From Anomaloglossus baeobatrachus (Eukaryota > Chordata > Amphibia > Anura > Aromobatidae), in NCBI RefSeq assembly GCF_048569485.1, contig NC_134354.1, positions 690,230,698-690,294,697 on the forward strand: 64,000 nt of DNA. Reading direction: 5' to 3'. The translations under genes and the position numbers were made by a program. This document shows positions 43,480-54,823 of the stretch, one piece after another. The notes under the pieces are model-generated. The model saw only the letters and a list, made by a program, of their open reading frames with translations. It made no database searches and had not been told where the DNA came from. Each line of letters opens with the position of its first letter. Position 1 is the stretch's first letter.

Positions 43480-45132
43480 CAGTTAGGTCCAGAAATATTT
43501 GGACAGTGACACAATTTTCGCGAGTTGGGCTCTGCATGCCACCACATTGGATTTGAAATGAAACGTCTACAACAGAATTCAAGTGCAGATTGTAACGTTT
43601 AATTTGAAGGTTTGAACAAAAATATCTGATAGAAATTGTAGGAATTGTACACATTTCTTTACAAACACTCCACATTTTAGGAGGTCAAAAGTAATTGGAC
43701 AAATAAACCAAACCCAAAAAAAAATTTTATTTTCAATATTTTGTTGCGAATCCTTTGGAGGCAATCACTGCCTTAAGTCTGGAACCCATGGACATCACCA
43801 AACGCTGGGTTTCCTCCTTCTTAATGCTTTGCCAGGCCTTTACAGCCGCAGCCTTCAGGTCTTGCTTGTTTGTGGGTCTTTGCGTCTTAAGTCTGGATTT
43901 GAGCAAGTGAAATGCATGCTCAATTGGGTTAAGATCTGGTGATTGACTTGGCCATTGCAGAATGTTCCACTTTTTTGCACTCATGAACTCCTGGGTAGCT
44001 TTGGCTGTATGCTTGGGGTCATTGTCCATCTGTACTATGAAGCGCCGTCCGATCAACTTTGCAGCATTTAGCTGAATCTGGGCTGAAAGTATATCCCGGT
44101 ACACTTCAGAATTCATCCGGCTACTCTTGTCTGCTGTTATGTCATCAATAAACACAAGTGACCCAGTGCCATTGAAAGCCATGCATGCCCATGCCATCAC
44201 GTTGCCTCCACCATGTTTTACAGAGGATGTGGTGTGCCTTGGATCATGTGCCGTTCCCTTTCTTCTCCAAACTTTTTTCTTCCCATCATTCTGGTACAGG
44301 TTGATCTTGGTCTCATCTGTCCATAGAATACTTTTCCAGAACTGAGCTGGCTTCATGAGGTGTTTTTCAGCAAATTTAACTCTGGCCTGTTTATTTTTGG
44401 AATTGATGAATGGTTTGCATCTAGATGTGAACCCTTTGTATTTACTTTCATGGAGTCTTCTCTTTACTGTTGACTTAGAGACAGATACACCTACTTCACT
44501 GAGAGTGTCCTGGACTTCAGTTGATGTTGTGAACGGGTTCTTCTTCACCAAAGAAAGTATGCAGCGATCATCCATCACTGTTGTCATCCGTGGACGCCCA
44601 GGCCTTTTTGAGTTCCCAAGCTCACTAGTCAATTCCTTTTTTCTCAGAATGTACCCGACTGTTGATTTTGCTACTCCAAGCATGTCTGCTATCTCTCTGA
44701 TGGATTTTTTCTTTTTTTTTCAGCCTCAGGATGTTCTGCTTCACCTCAATTGAGAGTTCCTTAGACCGCATGTTGTCTGGTCACAGCAACAGCTTCCAAA
44801 TGCAAAACCACACACCTGTAATCAACCCCAGACCTTTTAACTACTTCATTGATTACAGGTTAACGAGGGAGACGCCTTCAGAGTTAATTGCAGCCCTTAG
44901 AGTCCCTTGTCCAATTACTTTTGGTCCCTTGAAAAAGAGGAGGCTATGCATTACAGAGCTATGATTCCTAAACCCTTTCTCCGATTTGGATGTGCAAACT
45001 CTCATATTGCAGCTGGGAGTGTGCACTTTCAGCCCATATTATATATATATAATTGTATTTCTGAACATGTTTTTGTAAACAGCTAAAATAACAAAACTTG
45101 TGTCACTGTCCAAATATTTCTGGACCTAACTG
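43480..45132 (-). mobile_element. Tc1-type DNA transposon, nearly intact
   Basis: 1653 bp flanked by TA (43478-43479 and 45133-45134). The terminal inverted repeats start CAGTTAGGTCCAGAAATATT and stay alike for about 35 bp (to GACAGTGACACAA). One transposase gene fills the interior on the minus strand. It sits only about 55 bp from the other Tc1 element, from which it differs in sequence. Confidence 0.93.
43733..44771 (-). pseudogene. Tc1 transposase, one frameshift from open
   Basis: A DDE transposase that cuts at the TIRs and inserts at TA. From 44683 down to 43733 one frame encodes 316 residues: GRPRMTTVMDD linker, a second helix-turn-helix with SKSTVKRRLHE, catalytic Asp in LWTDETK, second Asp in MDNDPKHTAKAT, and Glu in PDLNPIEHAFHLLK. 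There are 34 residues between the first D of DND and the E, so DD34E. The first 30 or so codons (ATG at 44769-44771, MRSKELSIEVKQNILRL) are in another frame: an A9 run on the minus strand (44712-44720) appears one base too long. Codons and catalytic residues are otherwise intact, so the loss is recent. Confidence 0.9.
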
Positions 45133-45134
45133 TA

Positions 45135-45962
45135 GAGTTGTAAATCATTAATTGTAAGAACTAAGTAAATGATTTCAGGGAGTTATTGTTTACGAGAAAT
45201 AAATACAACTGCAATAGGAAAGGTGCGGTATTTTCTACATCGTTCAGTACTAATGTTAAACAAAAACCACATTTCATTATTTACCGTTCCTTGATGAGGG
45301 ATTCTATAGTCTAATATTTTACGAGGAGCAGTGCACTGTGAGCCCAAGAGGAGTTTCATTTTAGGCTATAAATTATCCCCAAACCTTTTTGCATAAAATG
45401 GACTAAAAGAAAAAGTACAATTTGGCTTTCACAGGTATTTTCATATATGGAGGCATCCGCTGCAGTGGGTGCTTGGGTTCACAAAACAAAATTCTTTTTA
45501 CACTAGTAATAACAGAATGTTTTTCAATTCACTATCATATATTGTGACAGTTACCGTGTTATGTCCATGGTCTGCTGCACTGTGTGATCTTGTGGACGTG
45601 GGATAAACTGAGCGCACATCAACAGTGCGCATGGCTGAGCACACCAAAAATATTCAGTAGACATAACACCTCTGGCATCACCAGGCATTTTGTTAGTACA
45701 CATAATAGAAAGTTAAATTGATTTTTGATACTTAGCAACTGAAAATGTTTTTAGATCTCAATGAAATAGTGATTGGATGAAAGGAGTCTTCAAGGGAATC
45801 TCTCACCATACAATTATTTGTCTGTGGAAGAGAAAGCGCACATAGGGTCTTACCAGGTATAGGATTTTGCAAATATGGTGCCAAAGGCACAATCACCTTT
45901 TGAAGTTGTGTCAGGCACAACTCCTTGATGCACATATCAAAATGTGGTCAGCGAGAGATAAA
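45135..45962. other. Gene-free stretch
   Basis: AT-rich sequence without a recognised exon. From about 45785 the sequence (AGAGAAAGCGCACATAGGGT and following) resembles the leader of the hammerhead palindrome that starts at about 45963 and a similar block (GAGCGCCCCAGACATAGGGT) at 47400-47420. Confidence 0.45.
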
Positions 45963-46057
45963 ACAATATGGATAAAAGAAATCCAGGTTTAATGCTGCGC
46001 TAGAAACCACATGAATCCAGGAGTATGTGATAAAATCCTTTTTCTTTATTTCTGCAG

Positions 46058-46099
46058 GTCAACGCGTTTCAAAGACATAGCCGTCTTCTTCATCAGGAC
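46058..46099 (-). ncRNA. Hammerhead ribozyme motif, left arm
   Basis: Minus strand: GTC stem I start, core CTGATGA, stem II AAGAC/GTCTT with loop GGCTAT, core GAAA, minimal stem III (CGC), GTT cleavage triplet, and GAC closing stem I. The core is complete, but the near part of stem I is only 3 bp and the triplet is GTT, so activity is less certain than for 28000-28043. Confidence 0.65.
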
Positions 46100-46204
46100 A
46101 AAAGAACAGTATAGCAACATCCACAGAACAGGGGTAATTATATACATATTATATACCAGGTATATATTACTCCTGTTCTGTGGACGTTGCTATACTGTTC
46201 TTTT

Positions 46205-46246
46205 GTCCTGATGAGGAAGGCGGATATGTCTTTGAAATCCGTTGAC
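46205..46246 (+). ncRNA. Hammerhead ribozyme motif, right arm
   Basis: Plus strand: GTC, CTGATGA, stem II AAGGC/GTCTT with a G-U pair, GAAA, then TCC, GTT and GAC. It mirrors the left-arm motif with a few changes (GAAATCC in place of GAAACGC), which removes the C-G pair of stem III; likely weaker or dead. Confidence 0.55.
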
Positions 46247-46348
46247 CTGCAGAAATAAAGAAAAAGGATTTCAACACATACTCCTGAATTCATGTGGTTT
46301 CTAGCGCAGCATTAAACCTGGATTTCTTTTATCCATATTGTTTCATAC

Positions 46349-46582
46349 AATACAATACAAGCTGTGAGCAGTAAGTCACAGAGCAGATGGATATATAGTT
46401 TTGTGAGAAAAGGTTCAGTATAACCTGGGCTGTAATCATTTCCTCCTCTGCTCTATTATTCTCGGTCCAGTGGACGGTCCTATCGGTGACAGCTTTCATT
46501 GTACAAGTACTAGCTATCAGTCACTGATCGGATCACTCACTGGACAAAAAAGCCAAGAAAAAGCAGAGGTTTAAAAGATTTA
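46349..46582. other. Short gene-free stretch
   Basis: Unassigned sequence between two palindromic elements; nothing coding. Confidence 0.4.
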
Positions 46583-47244
46583 GGCTATGTGCCCACGCTG
46601 CGGAAAATGCGTGTATTTTGCCACGGATTTCTCGCGGAAAAGCTGCGGATTTTCCAGAAATCTGCAGCACAGCTACTCCCCAGCCATTTCTATGGCATTT
46701 GGGAAATGCTGTGCCCATGCTGCGGATTTTTCCGCAGCGGAAATCGTGCGGAAAAATCTGCAGCATGTCAATTATTGTTGCGGATTTCTCCGCAGGGTCG
46801 CATATACTTACCTGCCTTGATAGAGACCCGAGTCACTTTCTCCGTCCGATGCAGCGGTGCGGTGGATCCAGCCAGGTACAGGAAGGAAGAGGTGGGCGGG
46901 GCCTGCACGAGCTCCGGTCATGTGACAGCCGGAGCTAGTTCAGGCCCGCCCACCTCCAGCACAGTGAACCAGACGCTGCCTGACAGTGACCCGGCCGCCG
47001 GAAAGCGAGGTGCTGCATGATGGAGGTAAGTATGAGCACCCCGATCACTACAGCACTTGTTCTGCATTGAGGATGCAGTGCCGAAGCCATGGTACTGTAT
47101 CCTCAATGCAGAATGCCCGCACGACATTCCGCTGTATATCCGCAGCATTGAAACAGAGAAAGTTCTGTTGCGGATTTCTGGGAGCACCTGCGGGAATGTC
47201 TTGTGGATATATCCGCAGGACAATGTCCCCGTGGGCACATAGCC
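46583..47244. repeat. Palindromic TIR element, GGCTATGTGCCCACG type
   Basis: The ends GGCTATGTGCCCACGCTGCG and CGTGGGCACATAGCC are inverse, flanked by TA (46581-46582 and 47245-47246). The interior has TGCGGATTTTTCCGCAGCGG-like dyads and CATTGAGGATGCAGT with its inverse GTATCCTCAATGCAGAATGC. The frames across it are by-products. Confidence 0.8.
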
Positions 47245-47246
47245 TA

Positions 47247-48003
47247 AAACACAAACTATACATAATCATTAGGCACTTTTTTTTGATGATTAACTTATTA
47301 TTATTGAACATCTACAGTGCTGTCGGTCAATCCAATAAGGTTAATAAACCTGAATATATGAGGAAAAAAAAAATGAGGTTTTAGATAAACTGGTGAAACA
47401 GAGCGCCCCAGACATAGGGTGATACCTTTATAAAAAGATATTAGATCCAGGTATCATGCTCACCAGAGCGCATTGTATATGCACAACTCGTGAAAGCTCA
47501 ATAACTGTTTTTGCCTCCCTGTGGCAGGGGATGAACTCCACCAGGACGCTTGACGGAAAAGATAATTCATGGTTTTGGAATGTGCTCGCCGAAATGAAGA
47601 TCTTTGATCCAATAATTAAAAAAAACTTTTTTTTATTCTTCATGTTAAAAAACCCAACCGTACAGCCTTTGCTTAATGTTATTAGACCTTTGCATTGAAG
47701 GCAAAGTGTCAGCTGGTTTTTTGCCCCATAAATACCAATGGATTGGCTCTGTGCATTCTCTACAGCAGGTTTGAAGTCTCCTGTGTATACGCCTTCTGCA
47801 CAATCACCAGTTCAGATTTTATAGTTTACCAAGATGGATGTGATGCCACGATCTGAAGCGCAAAGGCACAGATGAGCATGTAATAGGAGATTTTCTCGGG
47901 AGTGGCGGTATTATAGCCTATTCTGTACATGCTGTAAATGAGACATGCAGCGTCTGGCACTTCAATCCCAGGGAGCAGTACAGGAAAAGACGAGTCCATG
48001 TTT
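47247..48003. other. Gene-free stretch with one unexplained frame
   Basis: Mostly unassigned. A retroelement-like block runs from about 47390 to 47700. On the minus strand a 63-residue frame (47826-48017) has a hydrophobic stretch KISYYMLICAFALQIVA; it does not match a family I recognise and is not proposed as a gene. Confidence 0.35.
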
Positions 48004-48558
48004 ACCATATTTTTCACTTTATAAGACGCACCTGATTATAAGACGCACCCCCAAATATGGTGAATGAAAGAAGGGAATTTTGTTTACTTACCGTAAATTC
48101 CTTTTCTTCTAGCTCCAATTGGGAGACCCAGACAGTGGGTGTATAGCTACTGCCCTCTGGAGGCCGCACAAAGAACTACACTTAAAAGTGTAAGGCCCCT
48201 CCCCTTCTGGCTATACACCCTCCCGTAGGAGTACAGATTCCTCAGTTTTAGTATCAAAGCAAGAAGGAGGAAAGCCAATAACAGTTTCAAAAACAAATTC
48301 AATCCGATAACACGATCGGAGAACTTAAGAAACAACATGAACAACATGTGCACCCGAAAAAACGAAACCCTAAGAACAAATAGGGCGGGTGCTGGGTCTC
48401 CCAATTGGAGCTAGAAGAAAAGGAATTTACGGTAAGTAAACAAAATTCCCTTCTTCTTTTTCGCTCCTAATTGGGAGACCCAGACAGTGGGACGTCCAAA
48501 AGCAGTCCCTGGGTGGGTAAAAAGATACCACATGAACGGGCTGTCAGACAGCCTCTTC

Positions 48559-49580
48559 CTACAGGTGGGCCACCGCCGCCTGAAGGACCTGTCTACCTAG
48601 GCTGGCATCTGCCGAAGCGTAGGTATGCACTTGATAGTGTTTGGTAAACGTGTGCAGACTCGACCAGGTAGCCGCTTGGCACACTTGCTGAGCCGTAGCC
48701 TGATGCCGCAATGCCCAGGACGCACCCACGGCTCTGGTAGAATGGGCCTTCAGTCCAGATGGAATCGGAAGCCCAGCAGAACGGTATGTGTGAAGAATTG
48801 GTTCCTTGATCCACCGCGCCAGGGTGGATTTGGAAGCTTGCGATCCCTTATGCTGACCAGCGACTAGGACAAAGAGCGCATCAGAACGGCGTAGAGCCGC
48901 CGTGCGAGAAATGTAAATCCTGAGTGCTCTCACCAGGTCCAACAGATGTAAACCCTTTTCAAATTGGTGAACTGGATGCGGACACAAAGATGGCAAAGTG
49001 ATATCCTGATTGAGATGAAAGGAAGAAACCACCTTGGGAGAAAACTCTGGAATTGGACGCAGTACTACCTTGTCTTGGTGAAACACCAGGAAGGGAGATT
49101 TGCAAGATAACGCCGCTAGCTCGGACACTCTTCGAAGAGACGTGACCGCCACAAGAAAAACTACCTTTTGTGAAAGCCGAGAAAGGGGAACCTCTTTCAA
49201 AGGCTCGAAAGGCGGCTTCTGGAGAGCAATGAGAACCTTGTTCAGATCCCAGGGTTCCAATGGCCGTCTGTAAGGAGGAACGATATGACAAACTCCTTGG
49301 AGAAACGTGCGTACTTTAGAAAGCCGTGCCAAGCGCTTCTGAAAGAATACGGATAGCGCGGAGACTTGACCCTTAAGAGAGCTAAGCGACAAACCTTTTT
49401 CCAACCCAGACTGCAGGAAGGAAAGAAAAATTGGCAATGCAAATGGCCAGGGAGAAAACCCTTGAGCCAAGCACCACGCTAAGAATATCTTCCACGTTCT
49501 GTGATAGATCTTAGCTGAGGATGGTTTTCTAGCCTGTCTCATTGTGGCAACAACCTCATGAGATAAACCTGAGGCCGCTA
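48559..49580 (-). CDS. DIRS copy F, tyrosine recombinase
   Basis: An open frame with TMRQARKPSSAKIYHRTWK, TSLRRVSELAALSCKSPF, LKAHSTRAVGASWALRHQAT and SLHTFTKHYQVHTYASAD, so the Arg, HxxR and Tyr signatures are all visible. It is close to the copy B protein over its whole length. Confidence 0.87.
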
Positions 49581-51190
49581 GGATCCAGGACTCAATGGCC
49601 ACACAGTCAGGTTCAGGGCCGCAGAATTCAGATGGAAAAACGGCCCTTGAGACAGCAAATCTGGACGGTCTGGTAGTGTCCACGGTTGGCCTACCGTGAG
49701 ATGCCACAGATCCGGGTACCACGACCTTCTTGGCCAATCTGGAGCGACGAGTATGGCTCGATGGCAGTCGGACCTGATTTTCCGGAGAACTCTGGGTAAC
49801 AATGCTAGAGGTGGGAACACATAGGGGAGTCGGAATTGCGACCAATCCTGAACCAAGGCGTCTGCCGCCAGTGCTCGGTGATCGTGAGACCGTGCCATGA
49901 AAACTGGGACCTTGTTGTTGTGCCGTGACGCCATCAGATCGACGTCCGGCGTCCCCCAGCGGCAACAGATCTGCTGAAACACGTCCGGGTGAAGGGACCA
50001 TTCTCCTGCGTCCATGCCCTGGCGACTGAGAAAGTCTGCTTCCCAGTTTTCCACGCCTGGGATGTGAACTGCGGATATGGTGGACGCTCTGCTTTCCACC
50101 CACGTCAAAATCCGTTGGACTTCTTGAAAAGCTTGGCGACTGCGTGTTCCCCCTTGGTGGTTGATGTACGCCACCGCCGTGGAATTGTCCGACTGAATCG
50201 TAGAATGTCCCATTGTAGAGGGCGCAGATGAAACTGCGCGAACGGGACTGCCTCCATTGCTGCTACCATCTTTCCTAGGAAATGCATGAGGCGCCTCAGT
50301 GAGTGCGACTGGCTCTGAAGGAGAGATTGCACTCCAGTCCGTAGCGAGCACTGCTTGTCCAGTGGAAGCTTCACTATCGCTGAGAGAGTATGAAACTCCA
50401 TGCCAAGATAAGTCAGAGATTGTGTCGGGGTTAGATGAGACTTTGGAAAGTTGATAATCCACCCGAAACTCTGGAGAGTGTCTAGTGCCACCTTCAGACT
50501 GTGTTGGCATGCCTCTTGAGAGGGTGCCTTTATAAGCAGGTCGTCTAGATACGGGATGACCGAGTGACCCTGCGAGTGCAGAACAGCTACTACTGCTGCC
50601 ATGACTTTGGTGAAGACCCGGGGGGCTGTTGCCAGACCGAAAGGTAACGCTACGAACTGCAGGTGTTCGTCGTGTATGACGAAGCGTAGGAAACGCTGAT
50701 GCTCTGGTGCGATCGGCACGTGGAGATACGCATCTTTGATATCTATTGATGCTAGAAAATCTCCTTGAGACATTGAGGCTATGACGGAGCGTAGGGATTC
50801 CATCCGGAACCTCCTGACTTTTACGTGTCTGTTGAGCAACTTTAGATCCAGGACGGGCCGATACGATCCGTCCTTTTTTGGGACCACAAACAGATTGGAG
50901 TAAAAACCGTGACCTTGTTCCTGAAGAGGGACGGAGGTCACCACTCCTTCCGCCTTTAGAGCGGCCACCGCCTGCAACAGAGCATCGGCTCGGTCTGGTG
51001 GTGGAGAAGTTCTGAAGAAACGAGTTGGCGGACGAGAACTGAACTCTATCCTGTACCCGTGAGACAGAATATCCCTCACCCAACGGTCTTTGACGTGTGA
51101 CAGCCAGATGTCGCCAAAGTGGGAAAGCCTCCCACCGACCGCGGGTGTGGGAATCGGAGACCGCAAGTCAGGAGGACGCCGTCTTGGCAA
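49578..51190 (-). pseudogene. DIRS copy F, RT-RNase H-methyltransferase part
   Basis: RT motifs VPKKDGSYRPVLDLKLLNRH, SIDIKDAYLHVPI, FGLATAPRVFTKVM and IPYLDDLLI; RNase H DNSTAVAYINHQGGTRS; methyltransferase-like DLMASRHNNKVPVF and LPYVFPPLALLPRVL. Broken, about one or two breaks; shorter than the copy B part. Confidence 0.87.
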
Positions 51191-52647
51191 CGGTTCCTCC
51201 GGCTGTCCTTTTTGGGCGTGACTGAGACCTCCAAGAATCTGAGCGTCTCTGGTCTTTTTGAGTCTTTTTTGACGAGGCGAATTGGGACCTGCCCGGTCCT
51301 CGAAAGGACCGATAACCAGACTGACCCTTCCTCTGTTGGGGTCTGTTTTGTCTGTTGCGGTAAGGATGAGTCCTTACCCTTGGAGTGTTTGATGATTTCA
51401 TCCAAACGCTCTCCAAACAATCGGTCACGAGAAAAAGGCAAATTGGTTAAGCACTTCTTGGAATGAGAATCTGCTTTCCAATGTCTCAACCACAGGGCCC
51501 TACGCAAAACAACGGAGTTGGCTGACGCCACTGCCGTGCGGCTTGTAGCGTCAAAAACAGCATTAATCGCGTACGACGCGAATGCCGCCATTTGCGAGGT
51601 CAATGGTGCTACCTGCGGGGCAAATGCACGTGTGACGGAGTCAACTCGCGCAAGCCCGGCTGAGATAGCTTGGAGCGCCCATACGGCTGCAAAAGAAGGC
51701 GCTAATGACGCTCCAATCGCTTCATAGATGGATTTCAGCCAGAGCTCCATCTGCCTGTCAGTGGCATCTTTAAGTGCCGCTCCATCTTCAACTGCAACCA
51801 AGGATCTAGCTGCAAGTCTGGAAATTGGAGGATCCACTTTTGGACACTGGGTCCAACCCTTGACCACCTCAGGGGGAAAAGGATAGCGTGTATCTTTAAG
51901 CCGTTTAGGAAAACGCCTTTCAGGACAAGCGTGGGGTTTCTGGATTGCGTCTCTAAAGTCAGCGTGGTCCAGAAAAGTGCTTAAAGTACGCTTAGGGTAT
52001 CTGAAATGGATTCTCTCGTGCTGCGAAGCTGACTCCTCCACAAGAGGAGCTGGTGGGGAAATATTTAACATCTTATTGATGTTAAATATAAGATCATTAA
52101 CTATGGCGTCACCATCTGGTGTATCTAGATTGAGAGCGGTCCCAGGATCAGAATCCTGATCAGTTACGTCCGCCTCATCACCCATAGATTCATCTCGCTG
52201 GGATCCTGACCATTGAGATGAATGTGAAGGCCCGTCATAGCGAGCCCGCTTAGGTTGCCCGGGGCCATCGTCCGAGTCAGAGTCTTCACCCTGAGGTGTA
52301 TATGCCCGTCCCGGAGCTTGGAGCTGAGGGGGACCAGGGGGCAATGATTGCACAGTGTCCGTGGCCTGAAGTACAGGCCTAGCTCGCAATGTGTCAAGAA
52401 TTTGTGACATAGTGAGAGACATTCTGTCAGCAAAAGCTGCAAACTCAGTTCCTGTCACCTGGACAGCATTCACAGGTGGTACACCCTGGGTCACGTCCAG
52501 CAGAGGTCCCGACTGTGCAAGCGCCGCAGGGGCCGAGCACTGCACACAATGGGGGTCCGTGGAGCCTGCCGGTAGAAAAGTCCCACATGCGGTGCAGGAA
52601 GCATATAATGTCTGTGCCTTGGCACCCTTGCGTTTTACGGACGACAT
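51168..52647 (-). pseudogene. DIRS copy F, gag part
   Basis: Starts MSSVKRKGAKAQTLYASCTA with the cysteine cluster ending PHCVQC, the acidic middle, the block KVDPPISRLAARSLVAVEDG and the basic tail. About one break. Very close to the copy B gag. Confidence 0.85.
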
Positions 52648-53964
52648 GCTGCTGGCTCTCTGCAATGTGAGAGAGTCTATAGCCAAAGGGCGACCAGCGC
52701 TATGCAATACAAAGTATTTGTAGAAACAAAATACTAAGAATACTACTGGCACAAGAGGGGGTGAGCCCTGAGGGCTGCTTACCGCCCGCTGAATAGCGGG
52801 TAAGAGGCTGCAGAATTCCTTGTCTGGGTCTCCCCGGCTCCCCTCTGCAGCTCAGCGTGTCAGCAGGAATGGCTGCCGGCGTCTGTGGAGAGGGGCGGTC
52901 CGTGGGAGTTCCCAAACAAAAGTGCGGGAAACAGTGTCCCCTCTGTGCCGATTGTGAGGGCTGGAGTATGTAAAAACGACTCCAGCCCTCGGCGCTGATG
53001 CACTGGCCAGCGTCCCGCCCCTCTCCTGACTGGCAGGTCTGGGGGCGGGAACGAACGGAAGCAGGCCGCAAAAGCCGGGGACTCGAGTTATCAGCGCGGC
53101 CGCCGTAAAAGCGCGGGCCGCGCTGAAGTCCCCGGCGCACCACAAGTGCCAGCCGCGCCGCAGTCCCAGCGGCCGGCGCGACCGATTCCTATAAGTGTGC
53201 CTGCTTCAGCGAAGCTGAATGAGGCCATGGCACAAGCGCCGTAGCGCTGATGTCCCCCGGCGCACTACAACACCCAGCATGCTGTGGTGTGAGCGCCAAA
53301 TGCACGGGGACACAGAGTACCTTGAGGAAGCAGGGCCATGTCCCTGATGTACTCCGCTCCATCCAGCATCTTCTCCAGGGGCTGTAGATGGAGCACGGTC
53401 TCAGTGCCTGGAGACCAGTAAATCCCACTTCACCCAGAGCCCTGTAAAAAGGGATGGGGAAGGAATCAGCATGTGGGCTCCTGCCGCCGTACCCGCAATG
53501 GGTACCTCAACCTTACAAACACCTCCGACATACAGTGGGGTGAGAAGGGAGCATGCTGGGAGCCCTGTATGGGCCCTCTTTTCTTCCATCCGACATAGTC
53601 AGCAGCTGCTGCTGACTAAAAACAATGGAGCTATGCGTGCGTGTCTGACCTCCTTGCGCACAAAGCTAAAACTGAGGAATCTGTACTCCTACGGGAGGGT
53701 GTATAGCCAGAAGGGGAGGGGCCTTACACTTTTAAGTGTAGTTCTTTGTGCGGCCTCCAGAGGGCAGTAGCTATACACCCACTGTCTGGGTCTCCCAATT
53801 AGGAGCGAAAAAGAAAGAGATTTTTTTTTTGTAATGTTAAATGAGGTCAGTCTTATAATGCCAATGTCCATTTAACAAATCATAAAGGATATATGTCCCT
53901 CATAGCCCCCCCATGCTAAAATTAGCCCACTTAATCTGTATCTGGCCCCCTTATTTTGAATATA

Positions 53965-54150
53965 GCCCCCTTGTGCTGGCACACGTCCCCCAGTGATGCC
54001 ACATGTCCCCCATTGATGGCACATATCCCCTACGGCTGGCACAGGTCTCATATGGATGGCACACGTCCCCCTGTGCTGCCCATGGCCCCCTATGGATGGC
54101 ACACTTCCTCTTGTGCTGCCCATGGCCCCCTATGGATGGCACACGTCCCG
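53965..54150. repeat. Minisatellite of about 32 bp
   Basis: Imperfect repeats of CCCCCTATGGATGGCACAC and CTGTGCTGCCCATGG words, about five or six units. The unit periodicity is roughly 30-34 bp. It lies in the right-hand piece of the element split by copy F. Confidence 0.75.
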
Positions 54151-54823
54151 TGTTACATAGTAAAATAAACACTTTACCTTCTCCAGTGCTGTCCTCCCTC
54201 GTGTCTCCCTCCGTGCTTCTGATCTCCTGCACTTCCTGGTTCTCGGTGCCGGTCATGTGATCGGCACAGCAGAGTGATATCATCTCTGCGTGCATGATCA
54301 CAGCGGCAGCAGGTGACCGGGAGATCAGCGCTGGAGGAGGTAAATAGTTTTTTATTTTACTATGGGCAGCAGCATGGGGGTCATATCTAACACAGGAAGG
54401 GGGGGCGGCATGTGCTATTAAAGGGGGCGCAGGCAGATATAATATGCGCCGCTGCCCCAACCCAGCACAACAGTGATGGACAGCGGCAGTGCATATTATA
54501 TGAGCGGGAGCAGGAGATCTGACGCTGCCAGCCTACAGCTTTCACCAACCCCCAGCAGCGCTCTAGAGCTGCCTCCACCTCCCCTGGACTCTAGTAGAGA
54601 TAGAGATTATATATATATATATAAAATCCCCCCCCCCCGTATATTCGGATTATAAGACGCACCCCCTACTTTCCCTCAAATTTCGGGGGAACAAGAGTGT
54701 GTCTTATAAAGCGAAAAATACGTTATACTACACCCAGTGGATATTTCTCTATTCATTTGCATATAATTAAAACTTTTTTTTTCCTGAATGAAGAAGTACT
54801 GTAGGTGGCACATAGCACTTTCT

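Larger units (their letters stand above)
45963..46348. repeat. Large inverted repeat with head-to-head hammerhead motifs
   Basis: Arms from CAATATGGATAAAAGAAATC (45964 onwards) and its inverse GATTTCTTTTATCCATATTG (ending about 46340) meet around a loop near 46137-46172. The arms are similar but not identical. Each contains a hammerhead motif, one on each strand. Probably two Penelope-like element ends in inverted orientation. Confidence 0.75.
48068..53817 (-). mobile_element. DIRS retroelement copy F
   Basis: A minus-strand DIRS element of the same subfamily as A to C. In window coordinates: right ITR (48068-48270), internal complementary region (48391-48491), tyrosine recombinase (48559-49580), RT-RNase H-methyltransferase (49578-51190), gag (51168-52647), leader (52648-53648), left ITR (53649-53817). 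Both ends survive and match the internal complementary region. Broken, with about three breaks, so relatively young. Confidence 0.92.
48004..54723. repeat. TTTATAAGACGCACC-type element split by DIRS copy F
   Basis: Left piece (48004-48067) has ATATTTTTCACTTTATAAGA and GACGCACC; right piece (53818-54723) ends TGTCTTATAAAGCGAAAAAT and CGT, the inverse of the start. A second ATTATAAGACGCACCC pair occurs internally on both sides (about 48035-48050 and 54650-54666). DIRS copy F separates the pieces. Confidence 0.65.

Noticed and set aside
46589-47384. Several 60-140-residue frames in the 46.6-47.4-kb region
   Set aside because: They lie in a palindromic MITE with GC-rich arms, appear on both strands symmetrically, and have no domain or splice context.
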